Source of the DNA: an uncultured Oscillospiraceae bacterium | GTDB taxonomy: Bacteria; Bacillota; Clostridia; Oscillospirales; Acutalibacteraceae | DNA length: 64,000 nucleotides | Direction: 5' to 3' | Assembly: GCA_900553255.1 (NCBI GenBank) | Contig: USCI01000001.1 | Location: 20,266 to 84,265 of the forward strand | In this document: positions 23,655 through 32,729 of the stretch, piece by piece | Layout: every line of letters begins with the position of its first letter | Position numbering within the stretch: position 1 is the stretch's first letter | Position numbers and translations under genes: made by a program | Notes under the pieces: generated by a model | What the model was told of the DNA's origin: nothing | What the model saw: only the letters and a program-made list of their open reading frames with translations | Databases searched by the model: none

Positions 23655-24002
23655 ATGGTACGGAAATTTCAGAGCCTGCCCGCCGAGCAGCGGGAGCATA
23701 TGCGCGGCGGGGACGGGACGGTTACCCTGACGCCCGGCCTGCAGGCCGGGGATTACGCCGCGAAGCTGCGGCTGTTCTCCCGCATCACGCTGCCCGCCGG
23801 CGCCTCCATCGGCGCCCATGTGCATGAACAGGAGGAGGAATTTTTCTACATCCTCGCCGGTACCGGCGAATTCAATGACAACGGCACGGCGATCGCCGTC
23901 GGGCCGGGGGATTCCACCGTCACCCGCAGCGGCGAATGCCACTCCATCCGCAACACCGGCGATACCCCGCTCGAGCTGCTCGCGGTCATCGCCACGCTGT
24001 AA
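23655..24002 (+). CDS. Cupin-domain protein
   Basis: 115 residues forming a single small cupin. The first metal motif reads [21 protein letters not shown] (two His and the Glu in place) and the second [10 protein letters not shown] (one His). Such proteins bind a divalent metal and a small ligand or act as isomerases; nothing here identifies the substrate. GAAAGGAAG precedes the start. It is a single gene, convergent with the sensor gene that ends at 24045. Confidence 0.85.
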   Translation: MVRKFQSLPAEQREHMRGGDGTVTLTPGLQAGDYAAKLRLFSRITLPAGASIGAHVHEQEEEFFYILAGTGEFNDNGTAIAVGPGDSTVTRSGECHSIRNTGDTPLELLAVIATL

Positions 24003-24044
24003 GCCGCGCAGCCGCGGGGAACAGGGCAAATGCACGCCCGGTTC

Positions 24045-25965
24045 TCACCAGCGGGTGAGCGGGACGCCGTTTTCGCTGAGCACGATATTGCCGTCCTGCA
24101 CCGCGATGTCGTAGAGGTACGTTTGCGGCGTGTCGCCCCACGTGACGCCTTTCACCCGGAGTTTGCCGTCCGCCGTCTCCACAAAAGAGAACTGGGGGGT
24201 AAACATCCAAAAACAGGACGAACGTCGTGCTGTATTCCGGCCGGCCGTCTTCGGCAGCCGAAAAGGTGAAGGTGAACAGGCCCGAGGTGGGTCCGGGTCC
24301 CAGGCAACAGGTTTCCTCTCTGCCGTCGCCGTCGATGTCGGCGACGGCGATGCTTTCGGCAGCAGGATACCCGTCGTATTCGTCGATATTGACAATCGCG
24401 TATACCGTTTGGATCTTCGCGGGATAGGATACCGCGATCAGGCCGTCATAGAAGATGCGGACCAGCGAGCCGACGGTCAATGCAGCGCGTTCGCTTTCGG
24501 TCATGCCTCCCGCGGAAACCCAGATTTTATCCGCCGATCTGGCCTCATCGCTGCCGTCGAGCGGCCGTACCAGCAGGGATTCCCCGTTCACCTCCAAGAC
24601 GGTGGCGGCGAAGTTCGGCGCAGCGGCCGTATCGGCGGCCTGCACCTGCGTCCGCAGCTTATCAAAAATCTCCCGGACCGCCTCCGGGTTCTGCACCTTA
24701 TAGGAATGCGCCGGGGGGTCCCCGTCATACAGCCAAAACGCCGTATACCCATCGTTGAAGCAGAGATACACACCGCCGAGCGCAGACGACGCCGAGGGAA
24801 TTGCATCCGTCTCGGACTGCAGCACAAGGGCATGGGCGGGGGTTCGGTCTTTGCCCGGGTCGTTGAGCAGCGGACGGCGGCGTATACGGATATTCCCGAT
24901 CGTTTCCAGCTGCACGTCCTCCACAGAGGGCAGCCGCCGGTACGCCCCGCCGTCCCCTACCCACAGGCAGGCCGTTTCCCCGAAAACGGCCTCCAGGGAG
25001 ATCCCCTCATCGAACGCCGACAGCGTCATCCCGGCCGGGTTGGTCAGCAGGCACACCGCCGCTGCCGCACAGAGCACAACCGCGGCGGCGGTCAGCCAGA
25101 AAGCCGGCTTTTTATAGCTGAGCACGTTTTTCACCCGTTCCTTTACCCCCACCTCGGCGAAGGACAGCGGACAGGCGGAAAGGCCGCGGCGGCCGGCGCT
25201 GCAGGACAGCAGTGCTTCGGAATAGGCCTTTTTTTCCTGCAGATCCAGTGTCCTGACCACCCGTTCATCGCAGGCCAGTTCCATATCGCGGCAGAAAAAC
25301 CAATACGCCAGCCAGCACAGCGGGTTGAACCAGTAGACCGACAGCAGGAGAAAGCCCAGCGGCTTCCAGAGGTAATCCCGGCGCTTCAGGTGGGCTTTTT
25401 CATGGGCGAGCACATAGGCCATCCGCCCCTCGTCCAGGTCGGACGGCAAATAAATGCGCGGCTTCCAAAAGCCGAAAATAAACGGGGACGCCGTCTGGTC
25501 ACACAGCCAGATATTGTCATCGACCCTCATCGCCGCGCCTACCCTCCGGCGCAGGCGGAAACAGCTCACCGCCGCATAGACCAGCATGGCGGCCAGACCG
25601 GCTGCCCAGATCACCGAAGCTGCAAAGACCGCAACCTGCAGCGGGCTGACGCTTGCCTCCGGCACAGGTGCGAAAGACTGTGACATGAACGGATTCATGG
25701 CGCTGTCCAGCGCGGGCATACCGCTGTCGACCGCCGGCGTCCGTGCATAAAGCATTTCGGGAGAAAGCGTTTCCTCGCTGGGGATCAGGCTGAACACGCT
25801 TTCCAGAGAAAACGGACACACCAGCCGGAAGGCAACAAATGCCCACAACAGGCAACGTATCCCCTTCGATGCCCTTTTCAATAGAACGCGAAGCAAAAGC
25901 ACCGCAAAAATCAGCCATCCGGCCGCGATGCTCCGGTTCAGCAGCTCCAGGAATACCGTTTCCAT
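24045..25965 (-). CDS. BlaR1/MecR1-type M56 sensor-peptidase, frameshifted near the C-terminus
   Basis: A membrane antirepressor paired with the BlaI-like gene just upstream. The N-terminal half has four membrane helices and the M56 zinc motif HEKAH (VLAHEKAHLKRRD) with the downstream ELACDERV. A further helix (about residues 300-320) leads to an extracytoplasmic sensor of unknown ligand (no penicillin-binding SxxK serine seen). Near the end the frame changes: before 24200 the coding strand reads VLFLDVYPP in one frame, then QFSFVETADGKLRVKG in the next. A six-C tract (plus-strand G6 at 24195-24200) spans the change and one fewer C restores a single frame ending LTRW at 24045. If read without correction, the frame ends at 23986 with a Arg-rich nonsense tail. 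Ligand binding should trigger cleavage of the repressor. Confidence 0.82.
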
Positions 25966-25968
25966 CCG

Positions 25969-26361
25969 CTACACCTCCTGCGCATGGTCAATCATACGGC
26001 GGATCTCGGAAATTTCCTCGGCGGACAGGGCCTGACGCTGCGTAAACGCCGCAATAAATGCGGGAAGTGACCCGCCGAAGGCTTCCTCAACAAATTTTTC
26101 GCACTGCTTTGCGTAAAATTCCTGACGGGAGACCTGCGCACTCACCATACCGTTTTGGTTTTGAAAAACACCCCGTTCGCAGAATTTTTTCAAAACCGTG
26201 TAGGTCGTGGATTTTTTCCAGCCCAACTCTTTTTCGCACAATTTTACCAGTTCACCGGAGGAAAGCGGCTGTGCCTTCCAAACGATATCCGCAAAACGGG
26301 CTTCGACCGTTCCCAGTTTTTTCTCATTCAAAGGTTTCCATCCCTTTCCGGGTCTATTCAT
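25969..26361 (-). CDS. BlaI/MecI/CopY-family transcriptional repressor
   Basis: 130 residues from ATG 26361. The winged helix (ARFADIVWKAQPLSSGELVKL, GWKKSTTYTVLKKFCERG) and the C-terminal dimerisation helices (EEFGG-like EEAFGGSLPAFIAAF) match BlaI. The ATG lies inside an operator half-site and has no ribosome binding site. TTG 26331, preceded by AAAGGGA at 9 nt, would give a 120-residue protein starting MNEKKLGTVEARF that matches family length better. The sensor gene follows within 4 nt. The pair usually controls its own promoter plus target genes, none of which I can assign. Confidence 0.9.
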   Translation of the reverse strand: MNRPGKGWKPLNEKKLGTVEARFADIVWKAQPLSSGELVKLCEKELGWKKSTTYTVLKKFCERGVFQNQNGMVSAQVSRQEFYAKQCEKFVEEAFGGSLPAFIAAFTQRQALSAEEISEIRRMIDHAQEV

Positions 26362-26405
26362 AGTAGACCCGTATTCAGTCTATCATGTATAGACCTTTCT
26401 GTCAA
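26350..26405 (-). promoter_or_regulatory. Promoter and twin operators of the BlaI-BlaR1-like operon
   Basis: On the minus strand TTGACA (26405-26400) and TAGACT (26382-26377) have a 17-nt spacer. One inverted repeat, GTCTAT-N5-ATAGAC (26378-26394), covers the -10 region. A second, GGGTCTA-N7-TAGACCC (26350-26370), lies just downstream. Both share the GTCTA core, consistent with autorepression. Confidence 0.8.
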
Positions 26406-26575
26406 GCCCGGTGGCAGTGCCACCGGTGTGCGGACATTTTTATAGCCGAGCAGCGGTTCAGCGTATTCACCGGAACGAAACACATGAGGCCGTTGCCTTG
26501 GCGGCCGTAAATCGGCATAGGCCAAGCCGGGCCAAGGAAATATTTTCGCACCAATAAAGCAGAGGAGGCAGACAA

Positions 26576-26959
26576 ATGGATCTTGTTGCGTATCTGAAAA
26601 ATGCCATTACAGACAAAATGCCGCTCGAAAACATCGTGGATGTATTCGAACAGATGTGCCAGGTGCCGATTGAAGAGGACATGATCCTGTTTGAAACCGG
26701 AACCTATTCCTTTACGGGGGAGCCCTTCTTTTATTTCTCGCTGGTTCGACAATTTCCCAATAACATCGATGATGAATTCTACCAGCTCCACGTGGACGTT
26801 CTTTACGTGCCGACGGATGAAAACGAAGCTTTTCAGTCCTCCGTGTGGGACAGTGATGTGGAGGGGAATATTTTCGATTATATCCGCAAATCCCCGGATT
26901 TTGCTTACGCCAAAAATGAGGAATATGTGCGGGTAGACATATTCCTGACCGAAACATAA
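26576..26959 (+). CDS. Hypothetical protein
   Basis: 127 residues, acidic, no signal peptide or membrane helix. AGAGGAGG lies 8 nt before the ATG, so translation is well supported. The sequence suggests an alpha-beta fold with a central strand pair (FYQLHVDVLYVP) and the ending EYVRVDIFLTET. I do not recognise the family. It is a single gene with its own terminator at 27028, opposite in direction to the BlaI-like operon. Confidence 0.75.
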   Translation: MDLVAYLKNAITDKMPLENIVDVFEQMCQVPIEEDMILFETGTYSFTGEPFFYFSLVRQFPNNIDDEFYQLHVDVLYVPTDENEAFQSSVWDSDVEGNIFDYIRKSPDFAYAKNEEYVRVDIFLTET

Positions 26960-27027
26960 CGTTGCGTTTTCTCACCCCGCCCGGCTATAAGCGGTTTACC
27001 GGGCCTTGACAAGCCAAATACCGCAAC

Positions 27028-27066
27028 AGCCCGGACGGCGAAAATCGCCGTCCGGGCTTTCCTTTT
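27028..27066 (+). terminator. Terminator after the 26576-26959 gene
   Basis: A perfect 13-bp stem AGCCCGGACGGCG/CGCCGTCCGGGCT with a 5-nt loop, followed by TTTCCTTTT. Confidence 0.85.
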
Positions 27067-27365
27067 GCTGTCAATCCGCCGTGGCCCGGCTGACCAGGCA
27101 GTGCAGCGAACGCGCGATACCGCCCTGCATCGTCCCGCAGAAAATCGTCCGCGGCGTGCCGCACACAGAATTTTCTGCGTCAACCCACCGGTATTCCCAA
27201 AAGGTATATCTTTTCAGACAGCCGTTGTCAAGTCCGTTTTTCGCTTTTTTTCGGGCGTTCTCACCAGTGTACGATGATTTCATTGTTCAACACATCTAAA
27301 TTTATCGCCGGCCGGCAACCTATACTTTACCAGTCGGAAAATTTTTCCGGTCTTTCCGCCGGGCA

Positions 27366-27394
27366 TTGTGCTTTTCCCGGCGGCATGGTATGAT
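27366..27394 (+). promoter_or_regulatory. Promoter of the NatAB-like operon
   Basis: TTGTGC at 27366-27371, 17-nt spacer, TATGAT at 27389-27394 with an upstream TG (extended -10). Confidence 0.65.
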
Positions 27395-27426
27395 AGGCGA
27401 GGAATCGACTAAAGGAGGGAATGCCT

Positions 27427-28323
27427 GTGGGGCTTTCTTTACAGCACGTCAGCAAATCCTTCGGTGAGCGCAAGGCGGTGGACGACCTCAGCTTCTCGAT
27501 GGAGCATCCGGGGGTCTTCGGCCTGATCGGCACCAACGGCGCCGGAAAAACCACCACCATCCGCATGACGCTCGGCGTGATGGATCGCGATGCCGGGGAA
27601 ATCACCTGGAACGGCGGCCCGCTCAACCGGGACACCGTGCGTTTCGGCTACATGCCGGAGGAGCGCGGCATCTATCCAAAGGTGAAGGTCATCGACCAGC
27701 TTGTGTATTTCGGTGAGCTGCGCGGCATGAGCCGCAAAGCGGCGTTCGAATCCGCCGACCGCTGGCTCGCGCGGCTCGGGGTAACCGAATACCGGGACAT
27801 GATGGCCGAAAAGCTGTCGAAGGGCAACCAGCAGAAAATCCAGCTGATCGCCACCCTGATCCACAGCCCGGAGCTGATCTTCCTCGATGAGCCGTTCAGC
27901 GGCCTTGACCCGATCAACACCGATGTTTTCAAAAGCGTGATCGGCGAGCTGATCGCTGAAAACAAATACATTGTGATGTCCAGCCACCAGATGGCGACGG
28001 TGGAGGAATACTGCGAGGATCTGGTGATCCTCACCCATGGGCGCACGGCGCTGGCCGGCAACCTGCGGCAGATCAAGGCGGGATACGGCCACACCAACCT
28101 GTCGGTCGGCTGCGCAGCCGACCTGCTGCCGCTGGCCGAACAGCACGGGCTGCGGCTGATCGAAAAGACCGCCGGCGGCTATGAATTCAAAATCACCGGC
28201 GATGAGATGGCCAACGGCTTCCTGCGGGACATGGTGGCGCGCGATATTTTCCCGGAACGCTTTGAGATCCGGGAGCCGTCGCTGCACGAAATTTTTGTGG
28301 AAAAGGTGGGTGAGGCCGGATGA
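27427..28323 (+). CDS. ABC transporter ATP-binding protein, NatA-like
   Basis: 298 residues starting at GTG 27427; AAAGGAGG ends 8 nt before it, whereas ATG 27421 is only 2 nt away. Walker A GTNGAGKTT, signature LSKGNQQK, Walker B LIFLDEP and switch His (MSSHQM) are present. The C-terminal extension of about 80 residues (DUF4162-like) is typical of NatA-type exporters. It overlaps the permease gene by 4 nt. It probably powers sodium or drug extrusion; the substrate cannot be told from sequence. Confidence 0.92.
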   Translation: MGLSLQHVSKSFGERKAVDDLSFSMEHPGVFGLIGTNGAGKTTTIRMTLGVMDRDAGEITWNGGPLNRDTVRFGYMPEERGIYPKVKVIDQLVYFGELRGMSRKAAFESADRWLARLGVTEYRDMMAEKLSKGNQQKIQLIATLIHSPELIFLDEPFSGLDPINTDVFKSVIGELIAENKYIVMSSHQMATVEEYCEDLVILTHGRTALAGNLRQIKAGYGHTNLSVGCAADLLPLAEQHGLRLIEKTAGGYEFKITGDEMANGFLRDMVARDIFPERFEIREPSLHEIFVEKVGEAG

Positions 28324-29597
28324 GAGACATTTTGACGGTATTCCGCTTCACCCTGCGGGACGGCGCGCGCAAAAAAGCCTTCTGGGTGACCACCATTATC
28401 GTGCTGGTGCTGATCGTCGGCATCTGCTGCATACCGCGGGTTATGGAGCTGTTTTCCGGCGGAAGCACGCCGGAACCGGGCACCGAACCCCCCGGCGCCT
28501 CCGCGGGCGAGCCGGCCGAAAAGACCGAAACCTGCTACCTGATCGATGAGCAGCAGCTCATCCCCGGCGCCGCCGAAGCGCTCGCCGCCGCGCTGCCGCA
28601 GGCCGACGTCATCGCCGGCGAGGAAAGCCAGCTCGACAGCTATAAGACGGAGGCCGAGGAGGACAACAGCATCTATATCGTTCAGGTTTTGCCGTCCGAA
28701 CAAGGGGCGCTGCCGAAGGTACAGTTTTATGTGCACGACATCCTCAGCGGCGCGCCGACCGACACGGTGACAGCGGTGCTCAAGACCACCTATGTGTCCC
28801 AGGCGCTGCAGTCCGCCGGCGTTTCGGCCGATATGGCGGCGCTTGCCCTGTCCGACATGACCTACGACATGGCGATTGTGGGAAAAATGGATATGTCGGG
28901 GTATGTCCTTGGCATTCTGCTGACCATGCTCACCTTCTTTGCGGTGTACTATTACGGCTACGGCGTGGCGATGTCGGTCGCGTCCGAAAAGACCTCCCGC
29001 GTGATGGAAACGCTGGTGGTTTCCGCCAAGCCGTCCCGCATCCTGGTGGGCAAAATCCTCGGCATGGGCGTGCTTGGACTGCTCCAGATGCTGATGTTCC
29101 TGGTGGTCGGGGCGCTCGGCTACACGCTGCTCGTACCGGAGGGCTTCACCATCGGCGGCATGCCGCTGGCGCTGTCGGCCTTCACCCCCGCCTCCGCGGT
29201 GCTGATCCTCGTGTACTTCCTGCTCGGCTATGCGCTGTATGCGGTGCTCAACTCGGTCTGCGGCGCCACGGTCAGCCGCACCGAGGACCTCAACGCCGCG
29301 ATGATGCCCACCGTATTCATCAGCCTGATCGCGTTCTATGCTGCCTATATGGTGATGTTTATCCCCAACGAGGCGGCCAAGCGGATCGTCACCTATATCC
29401 CGTTCACCTCCCCGTTCCTGCTGCCCTTCCGGCTGCTCAACGAAACGGTGCCGGCGACGGATATCGCCATCTCGCTTGTACTGCTGGTGGTCTGCATCGC
29501 GCTCGTGGCGCTGCTGTCCATCCGGATTTATTCCGCTTCGGTGCTGCATTACGGCCAGCGGCTGAAGCTGAAGGACATTCTCAAGCTGAGCAAATAA
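28320..29597 (+). CDS. ABC transporter permease, NatB-like
   Basis: 425 residues: one N-terminal helix (KAFWVTTIIVLVLIVGICCI), a large extracytoplasmic domain (about residues 40-185) and five to six C-terminal helices with the family signature VASEKTSRVMETLVVSAKPSRILVGKILG. This is the ABC-2 exporter layout of NatB. The ATG overlaps the ATPase stop by 4 nt. Proline/Gly-rich PGTEPPGASAGEPAEK follows the first helix. Confidence 0.92.
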   Translation: MRDILTVFRFTLRDGARKKAFWVTTIIVLVLIVGICCIPRVMELFSGGSTPEPGTEPPGASAGEPAEKTETCYLIDEQQLIPGAAEALAAALPQADVIAGEESQLDSYKTEAEEDNSIYIVQVLPSEQGALPKVQFYVHDILSGAPTDTVTAVLKTTYVSQALQSAGVSADMAALALSDMTYDMAIVGKMDMSGYVLGILLTMLTFFAVYYYGYGVAMSVASEKTSRVMETLVVSAKPSRILVGKILGMGVLGLLQMLMFLVVGALGYTLLVPEGFTIGGMPLALSAFTPASAVLILVYFLLGYALYAVLNSVCGATVSRTEDLNAAMMPTVFISLIAFYAAYMVMFIPNEAAKRIVTYIPFTSPFLLPFRLLNETVPATDIAISLVLLVVCIALVALLSIRIYSASVLHYGQRLKLKDILKLSK

Positions 29598-29598
29598 T

Positions 29599-29636
29599 GC
29601 CAAAAGGGAGCCGGACAGAGCCGGCTCCCTTTTGGC
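29599..29636 (+). terminator. Terminator-like hairpin after the NatAB-like operon
   Basis: A 16-bp stem GCCAAAAGGGAGCCGG/CCGGCTCCCTTTTGGC with a 6-nt loop, directly after the stop codon. The T run is inside the stem, so efficiency is uncertain. Confidence 0.65.
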
Positions 29637-29682
29637 GGCTTACGGCGGAAAAAAAGTCTTTCTTAATACGAGGGGATCGGCC

Positions 29683-31281
29683 ATGACAAAACAAAAATGG
29701 CGGAAAAAGCTCGAAGCCCGTTTTGGACGGATGCCGCAGGAAGCCATCGAAGACAGCGAAATCGATATCCTGCGGGGGTATTTCGACCACCGGCGTAAAG
29801 CGGAGCCGACGGTCTTCCATATCGACGAGACCACCTGGCAGGATCTCTCGCTGGACGAGGTGTACCGGCGGGTCAACCACACCCTGACCTCGCCGGGGGA
29901 TCAGCTGCTGTACTACTGGCTGCGCGCCCCTGCGCAGGAGGAAGCGGTCTACACCCGGCGGCGGGAGATGATCCGCTATATGGAGACACACCCCGAGGTT
30001 CGTCTGCGCATCCAGATGATCCTGGCCAAAACCGGAAAGCACCGGGCCGCGCAGACAATCGAGTCCTTTGCCCCGTCGGCCGCCCGCTCAGGCGGATTAT
30101 GGATCGCCCTGCTGCTGCCCGTGATGCTGCTGGCAGCGGGACTGTGCATGGTGAAAATCGCCTGGATGGTGCCGGTGTTTTTCGCGCTGCTCATCCTGCT
30201 GCCGGCCTACCATATCGGGATGACCCGCCGGCTGGAGGAAAACCTGCCGATTGCCAACGCCATCGTCTCCACCGTTGCCGCCTACCGGAAAATCGTCCGC
30301 ACGCTGCCGGAGGACGGCCGGTTTTTAACCGCGCCGTACGAGCAGGCCGGCCGCCGGGCAAAGACGGTCACCCGGATCGGCGGCGCATCGTTCGCGACCT
30401 GCAACGACCTGATGCTGCTGATCAACAACTTCCTTTTGTTTGACCTGATCGTATACGAGCTGCTGAAAACCCGCATCGGCCGGCTGAGCCGGGAGGTATC
30501 CGCCATTCATACCTGTGTGGGCGAGCTCGACGCGGCCATCGCGGCGGCCTCCTACCGGAAGGCGGCCGGACACTGGTGCGAGCCGGATTTGTCCTTCGCG
30601 CCGGATGCCCCGCTGCAGCTGCGGGCCGTCGGTATGGTACACCCGCTGCTCCGCCATCCGGTGCCCAACACGGTGGACACCGCACAGTGCCTGCTGATCA
30701 CCGGTTCCAACGCTTCGGGTAAATCCACCTTTCTGAAGGCGGTCGCACTCAACGCCCTGCTCGCGCAGAGCATCGCCACCGCCCTGTGCGACGAATACAG
30801 CGCCCCGGCCTTCCATATTTACAGCTCGATGGCGCTCAGCGACGATATTCTGGCAGGCGAAAGCTATTTCGTCACCGAAATCAAGGCTGTGCGGCGCATC
30901 TGCCGCGCCGCGGAACGGGGAGAGCGCGTGCTGTGTATCGTCGACGAGGTGCTGCGCGGCACCAACACGGTCGAGCGCATCGCCGCCTCGAGCGTCCTGC
31001 TCGAGGATTTAGCGGAGCACGACTGCCTGTGCATCGCGGCAACGCATGACGCCGAACTGTGCGAGCTGCTCGGGGCGCGCTATGCCCTGTTCCATTTTCA
31101 GGAGCAGGTCACCGATTCCGACATCACCTTCGATTACCGTCTGCGCCCCGGTGCCGTCTGCTCCAGCAACGCCATCCGGCTGCTCGGGCTGCTCGGCTTT
31201 CCGGAAGCCGTCACCGCGCGTGCGGATGAACGGGCGGACCGTTATCGCCAAAGCGGAAAATGGACGCCCTCACCGCAATAG
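29683..31281 (+). CDS. Membrane-associated MutS-family ATPase
   Basis: 532 residues from ATG 29683. Two adjacent hydrophobic helices (about residues 118-160, LWIALLLPVMLLAAG and VPVFFALLILLPAYHI) split a helical lever-like region from a C-terminal MutS ATPase domain with Walker A TGSNASGKST, the Q-loop-like SSMALSDDI, Walker B LCIVDEVLRGTN and AATHD. It lacks the mismatch-recognition domains of MutS1 and the Smr nuclease of MutS2. Similar membrane MutS-like proteins are widespread in Firmicutes but their role is not established. An acetyltransferase gene follows after 35 nt. Confidence 0.88.
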   Translation: MTKQKWRKKLEARFGRMPQEAIEDSEIDILRGYFDHRRKAEPTVFHIDETTWQDLSLDEVYRRVNHTLTSPGDQLLYYWLRAPAQEEAVYTRRREMIRYMETHPEVRLRIQMILAKTGKHRAAQTIESFAPSAARSGGLWIALLLPVMLLAAGLCMVKIAWMVPVFFALLILLPAYHIGMTRRLEENLPIANAIVSTVAAYRKIVRTLPEDGRFLTAPYEQAGRRAKTVTRIGGASFATCNDLMLLINNFLLFDLIVYELLKTRIGRLSREVSAIHTCVGELDAAIAAASYRKAAGHWCEPDLSFAPDAPLQLRAVGMVHPLLRHPVPNTVDTAQCLLITGSNASGKSTFLKAVALNALLAQSIATALCDEYSAPAFHIYSSMALSDDILAGESYFVTEIKAVRRICRAAERGERVLCIVDEVLRGTNTVERIAASSVLLEDLAEHDCLCIAATHDAELCELLGARYALFHFQEQVTDSDITFDYRLRPGAVCSSNAIRLLGLLGFPEAVTARADERADRYRQSGKWTPSPQ

Positions 31282-31316
31282 AAAACAAGCTTACGATTAA
31301 AAAGGAGGCCTATCCA

Positions 31317-32069
31317 TTGACGACAAAAAAGCAGCTTTGCGAGGGACTGCGCCGGCTTGGCGTGCAGCCCGGCGATGTCCTTCTTGTCCACAGCGCGATG
31401 AAACCGCTCGGCCCGGTCGAGGACGGCTGCCGCGGCGTGATCGAGGCGCTGCTTGAGGCGCTGACCGACACGGGCACCCTGCTGCTGCCGGCGCTCACCT
31501 ATGCGACGGTCACGCGGGAAAACCCCGTTTTTTCGGTCAGCGATACCCCCTCCTGCGTCGGCAAACTGTCCGAGGCGTTCCGCACCATGCCGGGCGTCCG
31601 GCGCAGCGTACACCCCACCCACTCGGTGTGTGCCGTCGGACGGCTTGCCGCCGAAATGCTATCCGGGCACGAGGACGACCGCACACCGGTGGGACCGCAT
31701 TCCCCGTTTCGCCGTCTGGCCGAGCAGGGCGGAAAAATCCTGATGCTCGGCTGCAGGCTAACCCCCAACACCTTTATGCACGGCGTCGAGGAGGAGGCCG
31801 GGGTACCGTACTGCCTGTCACCCGACCCGATTGCCTATACCTGCATCCTGCCGGACGGGACGCGGTACACCGCCACATACACGCCCCATCTGTTTGAAGG
31901 GATAACCCAGCGCTACGATCGGGCAGCGGCGCTGCTCGACGGGGGCGCCCTGCGGTTCGGCCGGGTAGCTCTGGCCGACTGCGCCTTGATCGACGCGGCA
32001 AAGCTGCGCCGGGCGGCGCTGGCCCGGATGCAGACGGAGCCTCTGTATTTTGTCGATCGCAACGTCTGA
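31317..32069 (+). CDS. AAC(3)-family aminoglycoside N-acetyltransferase
   Basis: 250 residues starting at TTG 31317, which has AAAGGAGG 8 nt upstream; earlier in-frame codons overlap the preceding gene. The antibiotic_NAT fold is clear: PGDVLLVHSAMKPLG, GTLLLPALTYAT, HPTHSVCAVG, TPVGPHSPF (His/Glu acetyl-transfer region) and LMLGCRLTPNTFMHGVEE. Known members acetylate the 3-amino group of aminoglycosides, but many chromosomal homologues in anaerobes have no proven resistance role. It lies 35 nt after the MutS-like gene and is probably cotranscribed. Confidence 0.9.
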   Translation: MTTKKQLCEGLRRLGVQPGDVLLVHSAMKPLGPVEDGCRGVIEALLEALTDTGTLLLPALTYATVTRENPVFSVSDTPSCVGKLSEAFRTMPGVRRSVHPTHSVCAVGRLAAEMLSGHEDDRTPVGPHSPFRRLAEQGGKILMLGCRLTPNTFMHGVEEEAGVPYCLSPDPIAYTCILPDGTRYTATYTPHLFEGITQRYDRAAALLDGGALRFGRVALADCALIDAAKLRRAALARMQTEPLYFVDRNV

Positions 32070-32120
32070 ATCCTGTGACAAACAAAAACGGGCCATCGGC
32101 ATGGCCCGCTGAAAATCTTC

Positions 32121-32154
32121 GGGGGATGATGCCACGCATCATCCCCCCTTTTTT
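32121..32154 (+). terminator. Terminator after the acetyltransferase gene
   Basis: GGGGGATGATG and its complement CATCATCCCCC form the stem, with TTTTTT at 32149-32154. Confidence 0.85.
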
Positions 32155-32176
32155 ACGGCCGTCCGGCCGGAAAACG

Positions 32177-32719
32177 CTATTCCTCCATCTGCTTGCCGAG
32201 GAAAGCCGCCGCCACCTGCGCCAGGCGGACATCGCCTTCGTTGGGGACCGCACCGCTGTCCGGCAGCAGCATACACACCGCGCCGATGACATCCCCCGCG
32301 GCGAGGATCGGCGCCACCACCGCAGCCGCCCGGTCGCTGCCGTCGACCGGCTGGACCCGGTTCGCATCCCCCGCCGCGATCTGATAGGTCCGGCGCTGGT
32401 CCATCAGTTCTTCGAGGCGTGCGGATACCCGCCGCTCCTGAAACTCCTTTTTGGAAATACCGGCGGCCGCCACCACATGGTCCCGGTCGCAGATCAGCAC
32501 CGCCATACCGCAGGCGCGGGACATCACGTCGGCGTACTGACCGGCAAACGGGGAAAGCTCGCCGATCGGGGAATACTTTTTGAATACCACTTCCCCGTCG
32601 TTATCGGTAAAGATCTCCAGGGGATCCCCTTCACGGATACGCATGGTCCGCCGGATTTCCTTGGGGATCACCACGCGGCCGAGATCATCTATTCTACGAA
32701 CAATTCCTGTTGCCTTCAT
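32177..32719 (-). CDS. spoVT: Stage V sporulation protein T
   Basis: 180 residues from ATG 32719. The N-terminal AbrB-type swapped-hairpin DNA-binding domain reads MKATGIVRRIDDLGRVVIPKEIRRT, the hallmark of SpoVT, followed by a C-terminal GAF-like domain (MSRACGMAVLICDRDHVVAAAG ... PILAAGDVIGAVCML). SpoVT modulates sigma-G-dependent forespore genes. Length matches the family. Its ribosome binding site AAGGAGA lies inside the right arm of a 52-bp palindrome (32730-32781). Together with the spore protein at 10357 it shows the organism can sporulate. Confidence 0.96.
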   Translation of the reverse strand: MKATGIVRRIDDLGRVVIPKEIRRTMRIREGDPLEIFTDNDGEVVFKKYSPIGELSPFAGQYADVMSRACGMAVLICDRDHVVAAAGISKKEFQERRVSARLEELMDQRRTYQIAAGDANRVQPVDGSDRAAAVVAPILAAGDVIGAVCMLLPDSGAVPNEGDVRLAQVAAAFLGKQMEE

Positions 32720-32729
32720 AATATAAATC

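Larger units (their letters stand above)
26960..27420. other. Intergenic region with terminator and promoter only
   Basis: This 461-nt gap holds the terminator at 27028-27066 and the promoter at 27366-27394. A 70-codon minus-strand frame at 27071-27283 has no ribosome binding site and no recognisable domain, so it is not called. Nothing else convincing was seen. Confidence 0.5.

Noticed and set aside
27071..27283. Small minus-strand gene of 70 codons
   Set aside because: No ribosome binding site and no domain; it lies between a terminator and a promoter of plus-strand genes.
31260..31316. Longer N-terminus of the acetyltransferase starting at ATG 31260
   Set aside because: It overlaps the end of the MutS-like gene and lacks a ribosome binding site, whereas TTG 31317 has a strong one and matches the family start.
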